A program made the translations under genes and the position numbers. A stretch of DNA of 64,000 bases from the NCBI GenBank assembly GCA_015680685.1, contig MNCI01005810.1:615074-679073 (forward strand), written 5' to 3'. Origin of the DNA: Gnetum montanum. Lineage: Eukaryota > Streptophyta > Gnetopsida > Gnetales > Gnetaceae. Shown in pieces: positions 12,180 to 23,077 of this stretch (the stretch's first letter is position 1; every line of letters begins with the position of its first letter). A model generated the notes under the pieces. The model did no database searches and was not told where the DNA came from. It saw only the letters and a program-made list of their open reading frames with translations.

Positions 12180-13895
12180 CTTAACTGATGATTGTGTTAT
12201 GTAATGTAGGTCAAACTCGGCTATCATGGCTTTCCAATGGGCTATTTGACTTGTCTCGTAAATATTTCTGGTAATGGCTCTGAGCACATTATCCTTGCAG
12301 ATTATGTTAACCTGATTATGGAAGAGGTAATGTCACCATTTCTTTAGAGAAAAGATCAGGGCTAAACACGACCTCTCCACCTCATTATACCTTTTCTCAT
12401 GGGCAACTAACGCATGGCTTAAGTAATAGACAGGGACTTCGATTCTGTCATCTCGTTTTTGGCAAAGCATAGACGTGATTGACGAATCCAAAGTGGTGAG
12501 GTAGATGTAAAACGGTTTATCATTTTGAGGTGGATAAACCGTGGGCAGTCGGGCAAGTACCATTTTAATATTATTGAATGCTTCTTGGCATTGTGGAGTC
12601 CATTCAAAATTGAAGTTCTTGCATAACAAGTGGTTCATAGGTTTTAACTTGTCTGTTAGTTTTTCTATGAAACGTCTGATGAACTGTAATCTACCTTGTA
12701 GACCTCGAATTTCGGTAAGGTTGCCAGGTGCTTTTAAGTTTGTTATGACCTTAACTTTATTGGGATCTACTCGTATCCCTGCTTCCGAGGCTATGAATCC
12801 AAGAATTTTTCCTATTTTGACGCCGAAGACACATTTCTTTGGGTTAAGTCTCAGTTCATATTTTAAACAACATTTTAGTACTAAGTCAAGATCTTGTACA
12901 TGTTGTTCTGATGTCTTTGATTTAACCACAATGTCCTCCACGTAGTCATTGAGCAAGTGTAACATGTAATCGCTAAAAATGAATGTCATTGCCCATTGAT
13001 ATGTGGCCCCAGTGTTCTTGAGGCCGAAGGGCATCATTGTATAATAAAAGGTTCCCCATGGTGTCATAAAGGTAGTCCAAAGTTGATGCTCTGGGTTAAT
13101 GCATATTTGGTTGTATCCTGAGAAGCCATCCATAAAAGATAATAGGGCATGCCTAGCAGTCGAGTCAACAAGTTGATCGATGCTAGGTAGGAGAAAATCA
13201 TCTTTTATGATTACCACGTGTAAATCCCGGAAGTCAATGCATAAGCGAATGCTTCCGTTCTTCTTCAGGACAATGACCAGGTTGGATACGCAATCAGCGT
13301 AATTGACAGCCCGAATGAAACCAACATGATAAAGTTTGGTGATCTCATTCCGAACTGCCAATGCCACCTCAGGTTTAACCTTTCATGCTTTTTGCTTCAC
13401 TGGTCTCAATTTTGGATTAAGGATAATATTATGTTGGATGATTAGAGGGTCCAATCCAGGCATGTCGATGTATGACCAAGCGAATGCCTTTATGTTATCC
13501 CTAAGCACATCCTCTGTCTTTGGCTAGTTGAGGTTGCAGTAATGTACTTACTTTTAATATTTTAATTTCTCCTTCGAGCATGGCAATGGGGGTTTCGGTC
13601 AATGGGTCTTCGGTGATGTTTTCAGCTTCTATGTCAAGGGGATTTGTCATACCTTTGTAGTTATCTATCGTTTGCTATGTTGAGGCTATGACTGCATCAT
13701 CCGTTGAAAAACTTAAGTGGATGAGATTTATGTTGATGTCCCTTGCAATGTTTCCATGTAGCCCATCGATGATTAATGGTGCGAATAAATGTTGATAATC
13801 CATCTGGCTTGCTCCTGCCAATGAATAGAGAGTAGAATGAGCTAACAGGTATTATTCCATGTTCTCTGGCAGCGTAAGTCGTGTGTACATGCATG
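12180..13895 (-). pseudogene. Reverse transcriptase and gypsy RNase H, element A
   Basis: Copies the element RNA into DNA. A leader part (13895-13400) precedes RT and matches 34679-35165 in B. RT (13367 to about 12640, one open frame) shows RLCIDFRDL, LLSFMDGFSGYNQI, MMPFGLKN and the catalytic box as YVED, where B and C have YVDD. One catalytic Asp is therefore lost by a GAT/GAC-to-GAG type change. RNase H follows (about 12600-12180) with FYIYLTTLDSS; the usual DAS start motif is missing here, as in other Tat elements that carry aRH. A frameshift or stop at about 12300 separates it from aRH. Confidence 0.9.
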
Positions 13896-13928
13896 ATGGT
13901 GGTTTATCGTCACACCAAGATGCATGGC

Positions 13929-14085
13929 ATTTTAAGGCCTTACCAGGCCGTGGGTGGTAGTTTAAGGCCATATCAGGCTGCAGGGGGTTTATATGTGGCA
14001 GTTTAAGGCCTTACCAGGCTTCCATGGCAATTTAAGGCCATACAGGGTCGTCATGGCAGTTTAAGGCCATACTGGGCCATATAAT
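13929..14085 (-). repeat. AGTTTA repeat island, RT side, element A
   Basis: Five imperfect units carry AGTTTAAGGCCTTACCAGGC on plus, with spacing of about 25-45 bp. AAGGCCTT is itself palindromic. The island lies between the start of the RT reading frame (minus) and the promoter of the antisense gene (plus). Confidence 0.8.
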
Positions 14086-14261
14086 GTACACAGGAGAGTT
14101 TGGGCTGGAATATTCAACGTGGACATCTGAGGTTGGGTTTATAGGGGAATCAAGATGTGGTAGTATTTATTTTATTTTAAATATATATATATTTTTTTTA
14201 TTTTTGAACAAATTTTGATTAAAATGAGTGAAAAAAGGTAAAAAGAGATAAACCGCATAGC

Positions 14262-14296
14262 GGCAGTGGCGGCGGTGACACTTAGCGCTATATAAA
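14262..14296 (+). promoter_or_regulatory. TATA promoter of the antisense gene, element A
   Basis: A TATA box (TATATAAA, 14289-14296) is preceded by a GGC-rich stretch (about 14262-14282) and a long AT run. The same layout with GCGC directly before TATA occurs in B (34223-34230, minus) and C (46902-46909), about 280-310 bp before the shared ATG. It points away from pol, so this is a divergent promoter inside the element. Activity is inferred, not shown. Confidence 0.7.
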
Positions 14297-14574
14297 GGGG
14301 TAGGGGCATCATTTGTAAACACCATGAATTTGAAGTGAGTGTAGACATCGAGTGCAAACGTAAGTGTAGACAACCTGGCGTAAGCGTAAACCACTAAACC
14401 CTGAAAGACTAAACCCCGAGCATAAGCGTAGAGCATAGAGGTCGAAGTGTCAACGTAGACATCCCAACTCAGCGTGAGCATAAAGACTCCAACTCAGTGT
14501 AGAGGCTCAGGGTAGGCATGAGCGATTTCAACCCTCAGCATAAACCTATCGATCCCAACATAGAGGACACTGAA

Positions 14575-17500
14575 ATGGGCAAGGGGAAGGAATTGGAAGG
14601 CCAAGGGAGGAAGGGACCTGACCTGACTTTCACGGAGAAGAGCGAGCCCATGCTGCAGTGTCTGCCCAGGCTGAGGGTTCCATCGTGGCCTAGATCATCA
14701 TACAAGTAGGCTCTGATCCTGCCTCTATTAGTTATTTTCATCTATACATATTTCATAGCATAGACAGTCTTAGTAGCGTAGAGAGCTTCGGCGTATACGC
14801 CCAGCGTAGAGAGTTAGCATAGAGGGTTTCAACGTATACGCCCGGCGTAGACATAGCGTAGAGGGTTTTTATATGTTGAGCATATACTATGCATAGCTTA
14901 AGTTGTTTGTAGCGTAATTTGTTTTGTCAATGTATAGCGTAAAAAATTTTACCAGCATGAAGTGTAGATGATTTTATCAATATGAAGCGTAGACGATTTT
15001 CACAGTGTATACGCTGACTTTTTTTTTTATGATGTATATGTTGACTATTCGTAGATTGTTTACATAGTGTTCAGCATTGATTTTTTACACAGTGTTCAGC
15101 ATAAACTGCTTGCACAGTGTTCAGCATAGACTGTTTACACAGCGTATACGCTGAAGGGTTTTATGGCGTATACGCTGAGGATTTTTACGACATATACACT
15201 GAGGGTTTTCACGGCGTATACGCTGAGGGTTTTCACAGTGTATACGCTGAGCAAAAATGATTCTTGATAGCATATACACCGAGTTAGGCAGCGTATACGC
15301 TGAGCATAAATAGTTGGTAATTTTTTCTAAGTGTCTTCCTACAATGTGAAATTTTGTATTTTGTTTCGTTTTTATGTATTGCCGATTTACCGTGGCATTT
15401 TGGTTGCTTGCAGGGATACTAAACCATTTCTCCTAGTAGTTGAGCTAGTGGGGGTACTGATGTGGTTTGGCCCCATTGAGGCCGATGAACCTACCCTAGA
15501 TTTGACTGTTGACAACAATGGGGTCTAGTTTAGGGAAGGGGCGTGTGAATTCCTTGTCTTTATCTTGGACAAATTCAAGGTGGTGGTCTGGTCACACCTG
15601 AAAGAACAAGTGGCCCAGAGCATGCTTGAGGCAATGTTGCCAGGAGCTTCAGAGGGCATCGCGGTCTTCATAGTAGACATTGACGAGGGGCCACTTGTGA
15701 TTGAGGGTGGTCCCTCTGGTTGGCCAAAATCTACTCGCCCGTTAACGCACGTGTGGGACCTATTGCAACGAGGATGTGATTATCTGAACAACACTCTATT
15801 TTTAGCTGCGCGCGCGCACACGTTGTTCTAGAACCCTCTTAACACAGTGTATCGAGTGGATAGGTAGGACCATTTAAGCTTGTTGTTTATTTTCACTATT
15901 TGGCATTTGCTTCTGTTTTGACATCTGTTCTTTTGTAGGCCCCAAGTTAACCCAGATGGAACATGCATTGAGGATGATGGGCTTACTCTAGCTCGTACTG
16001 CTCTAGAGACCTTTATGGTGGGTCCCATCCTTCATGGAGCTGTATTAGCTCAAACCAAGGGTGATATCGTCCATTTTCACAAATGATTCTCTAGAGCGTT
16101 CACACAATGCAAAGCTCAAGGGTGGTTGCATGAAGATTGGTCGCAGAAGGGGCCAATTTTTCCTCATGACTCTAACTTGGGTAGCCCCTCTAAGTCCACT
16201 ACTGAAGGTAAGTGACAATATTTTCTAAATGTGTTAACATGTTCGTTCAACTACCAGGGGTTATACTGATATGATGATTTCGAATTGTATTTACAATTGA
16301 TGTCCCTCCTAGTGGGGACCCTGTCACAACCGGAAGAACTGAGAGTACCCTCTTGATGAAGTTCGGGGAGATCAATAAGGCTTAGAAATGGTTGCACACT
16401 CATGCCCCACCATCCATCATCCGTTGTTTAGATGATGCCAGCCTTATGGAGCTCTTCACCACCCCTAGTCCTGATGTATCAATAGCCGAAATGATCAAAA
16501 TTTTTGATTCGTTTGACAACTTCGTCTCTTACTATGGAACCTGGATTAAGGGTATTAAGATAGTTTTCCATCTGTTTCCTGAATTCTTTTTAAACATGTT
16601 TGGTGTACCGGTGGATGGTATAAGTGTAGTTTTGGACAGGGCGCATAAAGAGCTCCATACGGTGCATGAATTAGAGGACTAGTTGGGCATTACCAAGGGT
16701 GCTAAGGGATTCCCCTTGCAGGGGAAGTCAAAGGTTGAGGAAGTGAATGAATTATATCCCTTGTTTAGGGCACAGGTATTCCCTAAATCCCTTTCTTAGG
16801 TGCGGAGTCTTGGTGTTGAGGCTGTGCATATTATGTGAACCGTCCTAGAAACTGGAATGCGTTATAACTGGGCCCAATTTTTGTTGTCGGGCCTGCATAA
16901 GGAGATAGTGCGATTACGCTCAAATGTCGAGGCGCAGTCCCACTTTACCTTTGCCTTCTTTGCCAGTTATCTTCATCGCTTAGCTGAATTTCTAGTGGTT
17001 CGCATGGACAAAAAGTACGTTCTACAGGACCGAGGTCAATTATCCCACCCATGGATCAACCATTTGTTTGAAACAGCTGAGTCCCAAGATGCACCTGAGG
17101 GAATTGATGAATCCATATCTATCACGATAGGGGGATCATCTGGTACCTCAATCCACACACGTGACAGTGTGGGGTTGGAACCAGACGACATGCCTTATAC
17201 TGCGAAAAGAGCAGAACGGGTGATCAAAGAGACCATTGGCAAGGCCAAGTCGAAGCTGACAAAGCATGAACGTTCAACTGAGGAGGCCTCAAATGTGGAT
17301 GAGCCACGGGTTAAGCATATATGGTTCAAGATGCCTACCCGAGGTAAGTAAATTTAGTGCACTTACATTTTCATGTTATTCATGATTTTTATTTTGACCA
17401 CTTATGTGCCACTAATGCCTTCAGACCTGACTCGAGAAGTGAGGAGGTAGGAACTAGAGACTATTATTGAAGAGGAGGAAACTACAATGGAGTTAGTGAC

Positions 17501-19021
17501 CGATGAGGAAGAGGCTAGCAAGGATCAGGCAGAAAAAATGGAGGAGCTATGGGAAGATACCACTGAGACTGAACTGGTGGATGACCAGAGTGGTGTTAAT
17601 GAAATGTTTAGTAGCTTCCTCAAGGGAAGGTTGGACCTTGGCGACCCTCCAAACCCAGAAGGGGATAGGGAACATGGTATGTTTTCTTTTATTTTATTAT
17701 GTTACTTTGTGAGTTGTTGTTTTATGGTATCTTACTTTTATTTTTTTCATCCCTTCCAGACGAAGGTAGTGAAACAAGAACAATGCGACTAGACATGCCC
17801 ATGAAAACGGTTCCCCCTGAAAGGACCGCAGAGGTTAGTCCATCTAGCACTTGTTGGCCATTTACTTGGATAGAGATGCCAACTAAAATGGATTTTGTGG
17901 CTGGTATCGCTGAGGAAGTTGTTGAATGAATTCAGGAAACCCACCCTGACATAGGTATATATGTTTCGAGTTGTTTGCAACTTTAGAGTTTCACACCCTA
18001 TTTTTGTCATTTTAGCGTTTGTTCTTTTCGTGTGCATAGGTGCTAAACTAAGGTGGGATCCTTTTGAGATAGTTAGCATAGAGAGTTTGCCCACACTATC
18101 CCCAGAAGTCAAGTAGGTGCCAAGGCTAGTTTATGACGAAGTGGCAGAAGGTCTCATTCACAACGCCAAATCGCTATGGACTTGTAGGCATTCCATCGAA
18201 CAGTTGTAGTTACAAATTCTAACAAAGGAGAAGGAAGTTTCCAAGTTGTCAGTTGAGCATGATGATCTCAAGGCTCGGTATGAGTTCGCCTCTGCTAAAC
18301 TAAGTGGTGATCGCTCTTGGCGAACTTCTGAGGTCACGTATACTAGATACTAGAACCTACTCAATCACCACGCGTCACTGACATGGAGACTAGTAGAGCA
18401 TAAGGCCCAGATGGATCTGCTAAACCTCAAGTGCCAAGATAGGAAAGCTTTCACTTCCAAGGTACGTAAATGGGATTAGGATGAAAAGAACCACAAGCAT
18501 CAATATAAGAAATCTTTGAAGGAAGTATCCATTGAAAAGTGCCAACTCAAAATGTTTGTGGAGGGTCTAGATTTGCGCTCTTCATTCGATACCTTTGCTC
18601 AAAACATAACTGTTGAGATAGAATCGCCTACAAGGGTGATTACAACTACTTCTGGGGAGGTTTCGGTGGATGAATTCCCTTTAAAACATCCCACTTGATC
18701 AACTGTTGACAAGGGGAAGGCCTTGGCAGATGTCAACCTAGGCCTTGATGGGACTGATTGGACCAGTGTCTCAGAAGAGGAAATCCTTCACCGATTGGAA
18801 TTCGTCTTAGGGGGATCCCCTATGGTAAGCATTTTGTTAGTATGAAATTCATTCGCTACCTAATGTTTGAAAGTTTTATCTTTTATCTTTATATTGATTG
18901 TTCCCTTTGCATTTTATAGGATCAAGGTGATGATGATGTTCAAGAAGCTGGCCCTAGTGGAGTGGGGGCTCATGATGCTAGTAGGTCTAAAGGGGATGAT
19001 CCTCCTGTCCCTGATGTTTAG
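14575..19021 (+). pseudogene. Antisense eight-exon gene of unknown function, element A copy
   Basis: Exons: 14575-14705, 15414-15863, 15939-16207, 16297-17343, 17425-17676, 17760-17954, 18040-18824, 18920-19021. They sum to 3231 nt, or 1076 codons plus stop, and all phases agree. Start is the ATG of MGKGKE, shared with B and C. Exon 2 holds PFLLVVELVG and WFGPIEADEPT; exon 4 holds PPSIIRCLDDASLMEL, YNWAQFLLSGLHKEIVRL and LAEFLVV; exons 5-6 are acidic; exon 7 is charged and helical, coiled-coil-like, with LKARYEFASAKLS; exon 8 ends PPVPDV. I do not recognise the family. It recalls extra antisense reading frames known from Tat elements such as Grande, but the position between protease and RT differs. 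About a dozen stops, all from CAG, CAA, CGA or TGG, and a lost intron-3 acceptor (CAA for CAG) make this copy dead. Confidence 0.87.
14770..15310 (+). repeat. GCGTATACGC palindrome array in intron 1 of the antisense gene (A)
   Basis: Units of 30-50 bp built on CAGCGTATACGCTGAG, many decayed to CATATACGC or GTGTATACGC, fill most of intron 1. The palindrome is the same as in the U3 of the family-1 LTR. B (33115-33780) and C (47385-48060) have it in the same intron. Confidence 0.85.
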
Positions 19022-19349
19022 ATTTTGTTGTGAAATTATTTTGACTCAAATTTAGACGGGAATTGTAAATTGAGATGAATTAAACCAGTTAACTCTTGTA
19101 CTTGTACATCATTTCATGTATAAAAATTTTTTGTTGATTTTGAGTTTAATTGCAAACACAACACGGGAATGTAAAATGTTTTGGTTTGTTTTTGTGGTTT
19201 AAGCGTAATGTGTGGATGTAATTATAAGTTGGAGTATAATGATAAATGAAAAATAATCATGAAAATTGTTATTGACAACATGGCAATGCAAGCGTAAATT
19301 CGAACAGTGAGCCAGAATTGGAGAGGAAAACAAAGTATAAGTGGATGAT

Positions 19350-19555
19350 CTAGTTTAAGGCCATTTCGGGCCATATTCGCACTAGTTTAAGGCCATTTCA
19401 GGCCCTAACATAAGCAAAGGATGTTTCGAATGACACGGGTGGATTTCTCGATTGACCAACCATTTCTGATCGTGGCTAGTTTTATGTCATTGCGGACATG
19501 ATAGTTTAACGTTGTTCTGGATTAGTTGTAGTTTAACATCATTTCAAACCAATTA
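19350..19555 (+). repeat. AGTTTA repeat island, protease side, element A
   Basis: Copies of CTAGTTTAAGGCCATTTCGG at 19350 and 19383 are followed by looser units TAGTTTTATGTCATTGCGGA and TAGTTTAACATCATTTC. It lies between the 3' end of the antisense gene and the 3' end of protease, which face each other. Confidence 0.8.
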
Positions 19556-19589
19556 TTTTTGTTATTTGTTGGTTTAGTAATTTTTTGAT

Positions 19590-20560
19590 TTTTCACATTT
19601 TAACGTTGGGAGTAGAGTTAGTGGGTATGATTCTATATTCAGCATCCCCTTCGCTAATCACGTTGAATGGTAATTCAGCCCAAGGGACGTCTGATGGAAT
19701 TGTTTCCGTGTTGGTTTTTTCTTGCGCTTCTACATGTATCATAGTTTCTGTGTCAGTTGTGGTTTCTAAGTGAGGTTGTGTATGTACAATGTCAGGCCCG
19801 GGTATTTCTGTTTTGGGTGGGTTTTCTTCTATGTTTAAAGGATTACCGCCTAGTGGTTGTTGTTCATTTATGTCATGCTATCTAGGCTCTTCGAGCTTAA
19901 CCTCTAAACCTTGGTCTGTGTCTATGTACGATGAGATGATGGGTGTAGCAGCCTCCCCATGTATGATGATTTCACCACCTTCATAAGGTAGATGAATCTC
20001 TTGGTGTATAGGGGATGAGACTGCTTTCAGTTGGGCTAGCCAGGGCTTTCCTAATATTAGGTTGAATCTTGGCATCTCATCGATTACTACAAAGTCGGCA
20101 GATGTGGGGAATTGGTCCCCTACTATGAAGTCTAAGGTCACGGTGCCTTTAACTATCACGTGTGACCCACTGAATGATTTCAAGCATGTGGTGGCAGTTG
20201 GTTTGATTAGCTCTGTGAGCACCAGTTGTTCGACAATGGGATATGGCATTACGTTTGTGGTAGCTCCATCATCTACGTGGACCCTATGTACCTTGAATTG
20301 GTTTACTCTTATTGTTATAAACATTGGGGCTATTGTTATCTCTCCTGTTTTCTCATCCAACTTGATTTTTTTATTGTGGAAACTTAGTGGCTTGGAAGTT
20401 GACCCTTGAGGTGAGTACATTATCGTATGAATTGAAAGTTCATTTGGAGGCAAGTCCTCGCTCACTGGGATAGATGTTAACATGCGCACTAAAGCTTCGC
20501 AATGGGTTTGTGATTCTAACACTAGGTCGTATAGGCTTAGTGAAGTGTTCTTTTGTTTAA
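19590..20560 (-). pseudogene. Aspartic protease, element A
   Basis: Processes the Gag-Pol precursor. The open part is 19878-20522. The active-site box reads VHVDDGATTNV, that is DDGA where retroviral-type proteases commonly have DTGA or DSGA. B, C and E share DDGA, so it is a family trait and not damage. Downstream come FVVIDEMPRFNLILGKPWLA (flap and hydrophobic-Gly region) and HLPYEGGEIIIHG. An acidic, less conserved tail continues to about 19590, where the island begins. It is placed after the gag spacer and before the antisense gene. Confidence 0.85.
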
Positions 20561-21499
20561 GTGCTTGTGTGACCTATGTTAGAGCCATCGCTAGATCTCT
20601 ACTATTGGGTGCATGTTTGTCAGCAATGACTTGGTCCATTGGGCCCAACAGTTTTATTTCATGCATCGTTGGTTTGTCAGTTTTGCTCGGAGTCATTGAT
20701 TTGGGCATATCATGTTTTCTAGGTGATTCACCCTCATGGCCTGTGTTTGGTTTGTGGTTAAGTTGTGTCATGGGTATCGCATTTAATGGAGTAGGTTTAG
20801 GAGGTCCTAAGGCTAGTTGTTGATGCTCCTTCTCCAGGCGCTTGTGTGTGAGCTTATCCGCTAGGCGTTCTCGTGTGTGGCGCGGGGCCATGGTTGGTTT
20901 TGAGGCCTCAGGTTGCTTTGGGACTTGTACCACATACGGAGTCAGGCGGGGTTGCAGTTGGACAGTCGCATGCCATTGAGTGCCAAACTGGCTAGGCACC
21001 TTGATGACATAGGGGCTTGGTTTATTTTGTGTCTGGGAATTAGAGGATTGGTAATCACCAGAACTTTCGGGTGTCCTAACGATGTATGGAGTTGGCCTAG
21101 TTGGAGGTTGTACCTCCGTTGTACCTCCGTTGTTGCGACCGTGGGTGGTACTCGGATTACGTAAGGGGCAGGCCGAATAGGAGGGGTTGGTGAGTTTGCG
21201 GTAGCAGCGACGAAAGCTACGTGCACCACGTATGGTTTTTCGCTGGTCAGGGTGTTAGAATTTGCTATGGTAGGGGGTACTTTGACAACATAAGGTTTCT
21301 GCAGAGAGCATGTAGGTTGAGGCACAGGTGTTTGTACAGTAGGCGGAATACGTACTACAAATGGTTTATTAGGTGTTTGCTGATCATGGTCGGAATAGAC
21401 AGTGTTAATAATAGGTGTCTTGGGTTCGTTATCAAGATAGATTGTATTAATGACGTACGGTGCCTCTTTGGTATTTAGAGGGTCTTTATACACATCCAT
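20561..21499 (-). pseudogene. Gag-protease spacer with PYVV repeats, element A
   Basis: Low-complexity, proline-rich coding DNA linking Gag to protease. It has at least five copies of a repeat of the form P-[YF]-V-[VI]-x-[VI]-P-P-T, for example PFVVRIPPT, PYVVKVPPT and PYVIRVPPT, spaced by 15-40 residues. A basic, charged helix follows (HTRERLADKLTHKRLEKEHQ). Open frames are 20942-21499 and 20574-20999, so at least one frameshift is present. B has the same layout. Confidence 0.7.
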
Positions 21500-21559
21500 G
21501 GCCTGGTTTTGTGGCTGGACTGGGTTGGCTTCGTCAAAAGTGATCTAACTTACGTCGAT

Positions 21560-22936
21560 CATTCATTGGATGTCTTGTTTCAGGGTGAAACAATAATCTG
21601 TGCCATGCCCATTACGTTGGTGATAGTCGCAGAAGCGATCCATTCTAAAACCTTTTGGTACTGGGGGTTCATCCAGTGTTGCTAAGCTTGGGTTCTAAAC
21701 CAGTTGATAGAATCGATCATGTCTCTGGATAGCAGCAGGGGATAACTGTTTATGTTTCATTAACCCAGCCTTCAGGATTTGGTCAAACAACTGCGATGGT
21801 TTCATAGGTAGTGGTGTGTATTGGAAGGGTTCTTTCCTCTCGAAGTTTCTTGTACGATTCGGTGTTNNNNNNNNNNNNNNNNNNNNNNNNNNNNNNNNNN
21901 NNNNNNNNNNNNNNNNNNNNNNNNNNNNNNNNNNNNNNNNNNNNNNNNNNNNNNNNNNNNNNNNNNNNNNNNNNNNNNNNNNNNNNNNNNNNNNNNNNNN
22001 NNNNNNNNNNNNNNNNNNNNNNNNNNNNNNNNNNNNNNNNNNNNNNNAGCTCATTGAGAGCAGCACTCCACCTTTGGATGAATTTTTGTACAGGTTCTAG
22101 AGGTGCTTGTTTAACCTATATAAGACTATCAAGTGTCGTTTCAGGTTTCAAGTTATACTTGAACCTGGTAACGAATTGATGTAACAACTCCTCTAGAGAA
22201 AATATTGAGTTTCTTGGAAAGGCCCGATACCAATCAAGTGCTCTCCTTGTGAGAGACATAGGGAACACTCGCAAAATGGTGTGCGGCCATGCCTAAAGTA
22301 ATGTGCATTCTAGTCTAAATGTTATAAGGTGAGCATTGGGGTCTGTATCCCCATTATATTTAGTTAGCGTAGGCAATGATACACCTTTGGGTAAGGTTAG
22401 GGGCGGAACGGAAGAGCTGATGGGGTCATCGTAGTAAAAGTCCACTACCTTCAACTCTTCGTCGGCGGCTGTTTTGAGGCGTTTGACCTCGTCAGTTAGT
22501 TCCTGCATTAGTTTTTTAGCATCCGCCCAGTCTTGAGCGGTAGGTGAGGTGGCAGCTTGGGGATGTGGTACAGTGTACAGATTAGATTGTTGGATGGTAG
22601 GTTGGAAGGCTAAAAGCTGTGTAGTTGGCGGTTGTACTTGTGGAATATTTATAGCGGGTGGTATCAGAGGCGACATATTGTGGGCAAGGGGTTGTTGTTG
22701 TTGTGGTTGTGTTTGGGGGATGTTGACCGATGGAATTGTGTGAGGTGGCATGTTGTAGTGAGGGGGTTGATGTGATTGAGCACCAATCGCTGCCCATTGC
22801 CAGGTCATGTTTTGTGTAGGAATCCCCTAAACTTGTTGAGTTACAGCGGTAAAAGGGGCTCCATGAGTTTGGATCCAGGGGATATAATGGACAGACGTAG
22901 ATGCCGGTATCACATGCGGCATCCCGATCACGCAGG
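21560..22936 (-). pseudogene. Gag, C-terminal part, element A (split by element B)
   Basis: Structural capsid protein. This part continues from 40664-41299, interrupted by B. It contains a proline/glutamine-rich region (22808-22560), then KRLKTAADEELKVVDFYYDD and PTLTKYNGDTDPNAHLI, the start of the retrotransposon Gag fold (22500-22293). It is followed by the N gap at 21867-22047 and a zinc-binding box CDYHQRNGHGTDYC (about 21640-21590), a CxxH...GH...C arrangement. B and E have lost the last Cys of that box. Stops at 22830 and elsewhere inactivate it. Confidence 0.85.
21867..22047. other. Assembly gap (181 N)
   Basis: Run of N inside the gag of A. Comparison with B (about 26500-26840) suggests that roughly 250-350 bp of gag belong here, so the gap size may be an estimate. 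Confidence 0.95.
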
Positions 22937-23077
22937 TGAAACACCATAATAATTTTGAGCTTCGTACTTGTCCAACACCAAGCAGGTCTCTGTGACCCAC
23001 AGACGATCACAGCTACATCTGGTGTAAGACCTGGCAACTTCGGAGATCAGATTCTTAATTTTCACTAAGTATGTAGT

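Noticed and set aside
12541-12945. Plus-strand frame of 134 codons opposite RT
   Set aside because: Shadow of RT on the other strand. Similar shadows at 45063-45437 and 43944-44318 exist only because the sense codons are conserved.
16313-16320. Alternative acceptor 16 nt downstream of the lost intron-3 acceptor
   Set aside because: Its use would shift the frame of exon 4 and give an early stop, while the frame from 16297 continues the conserved protein.
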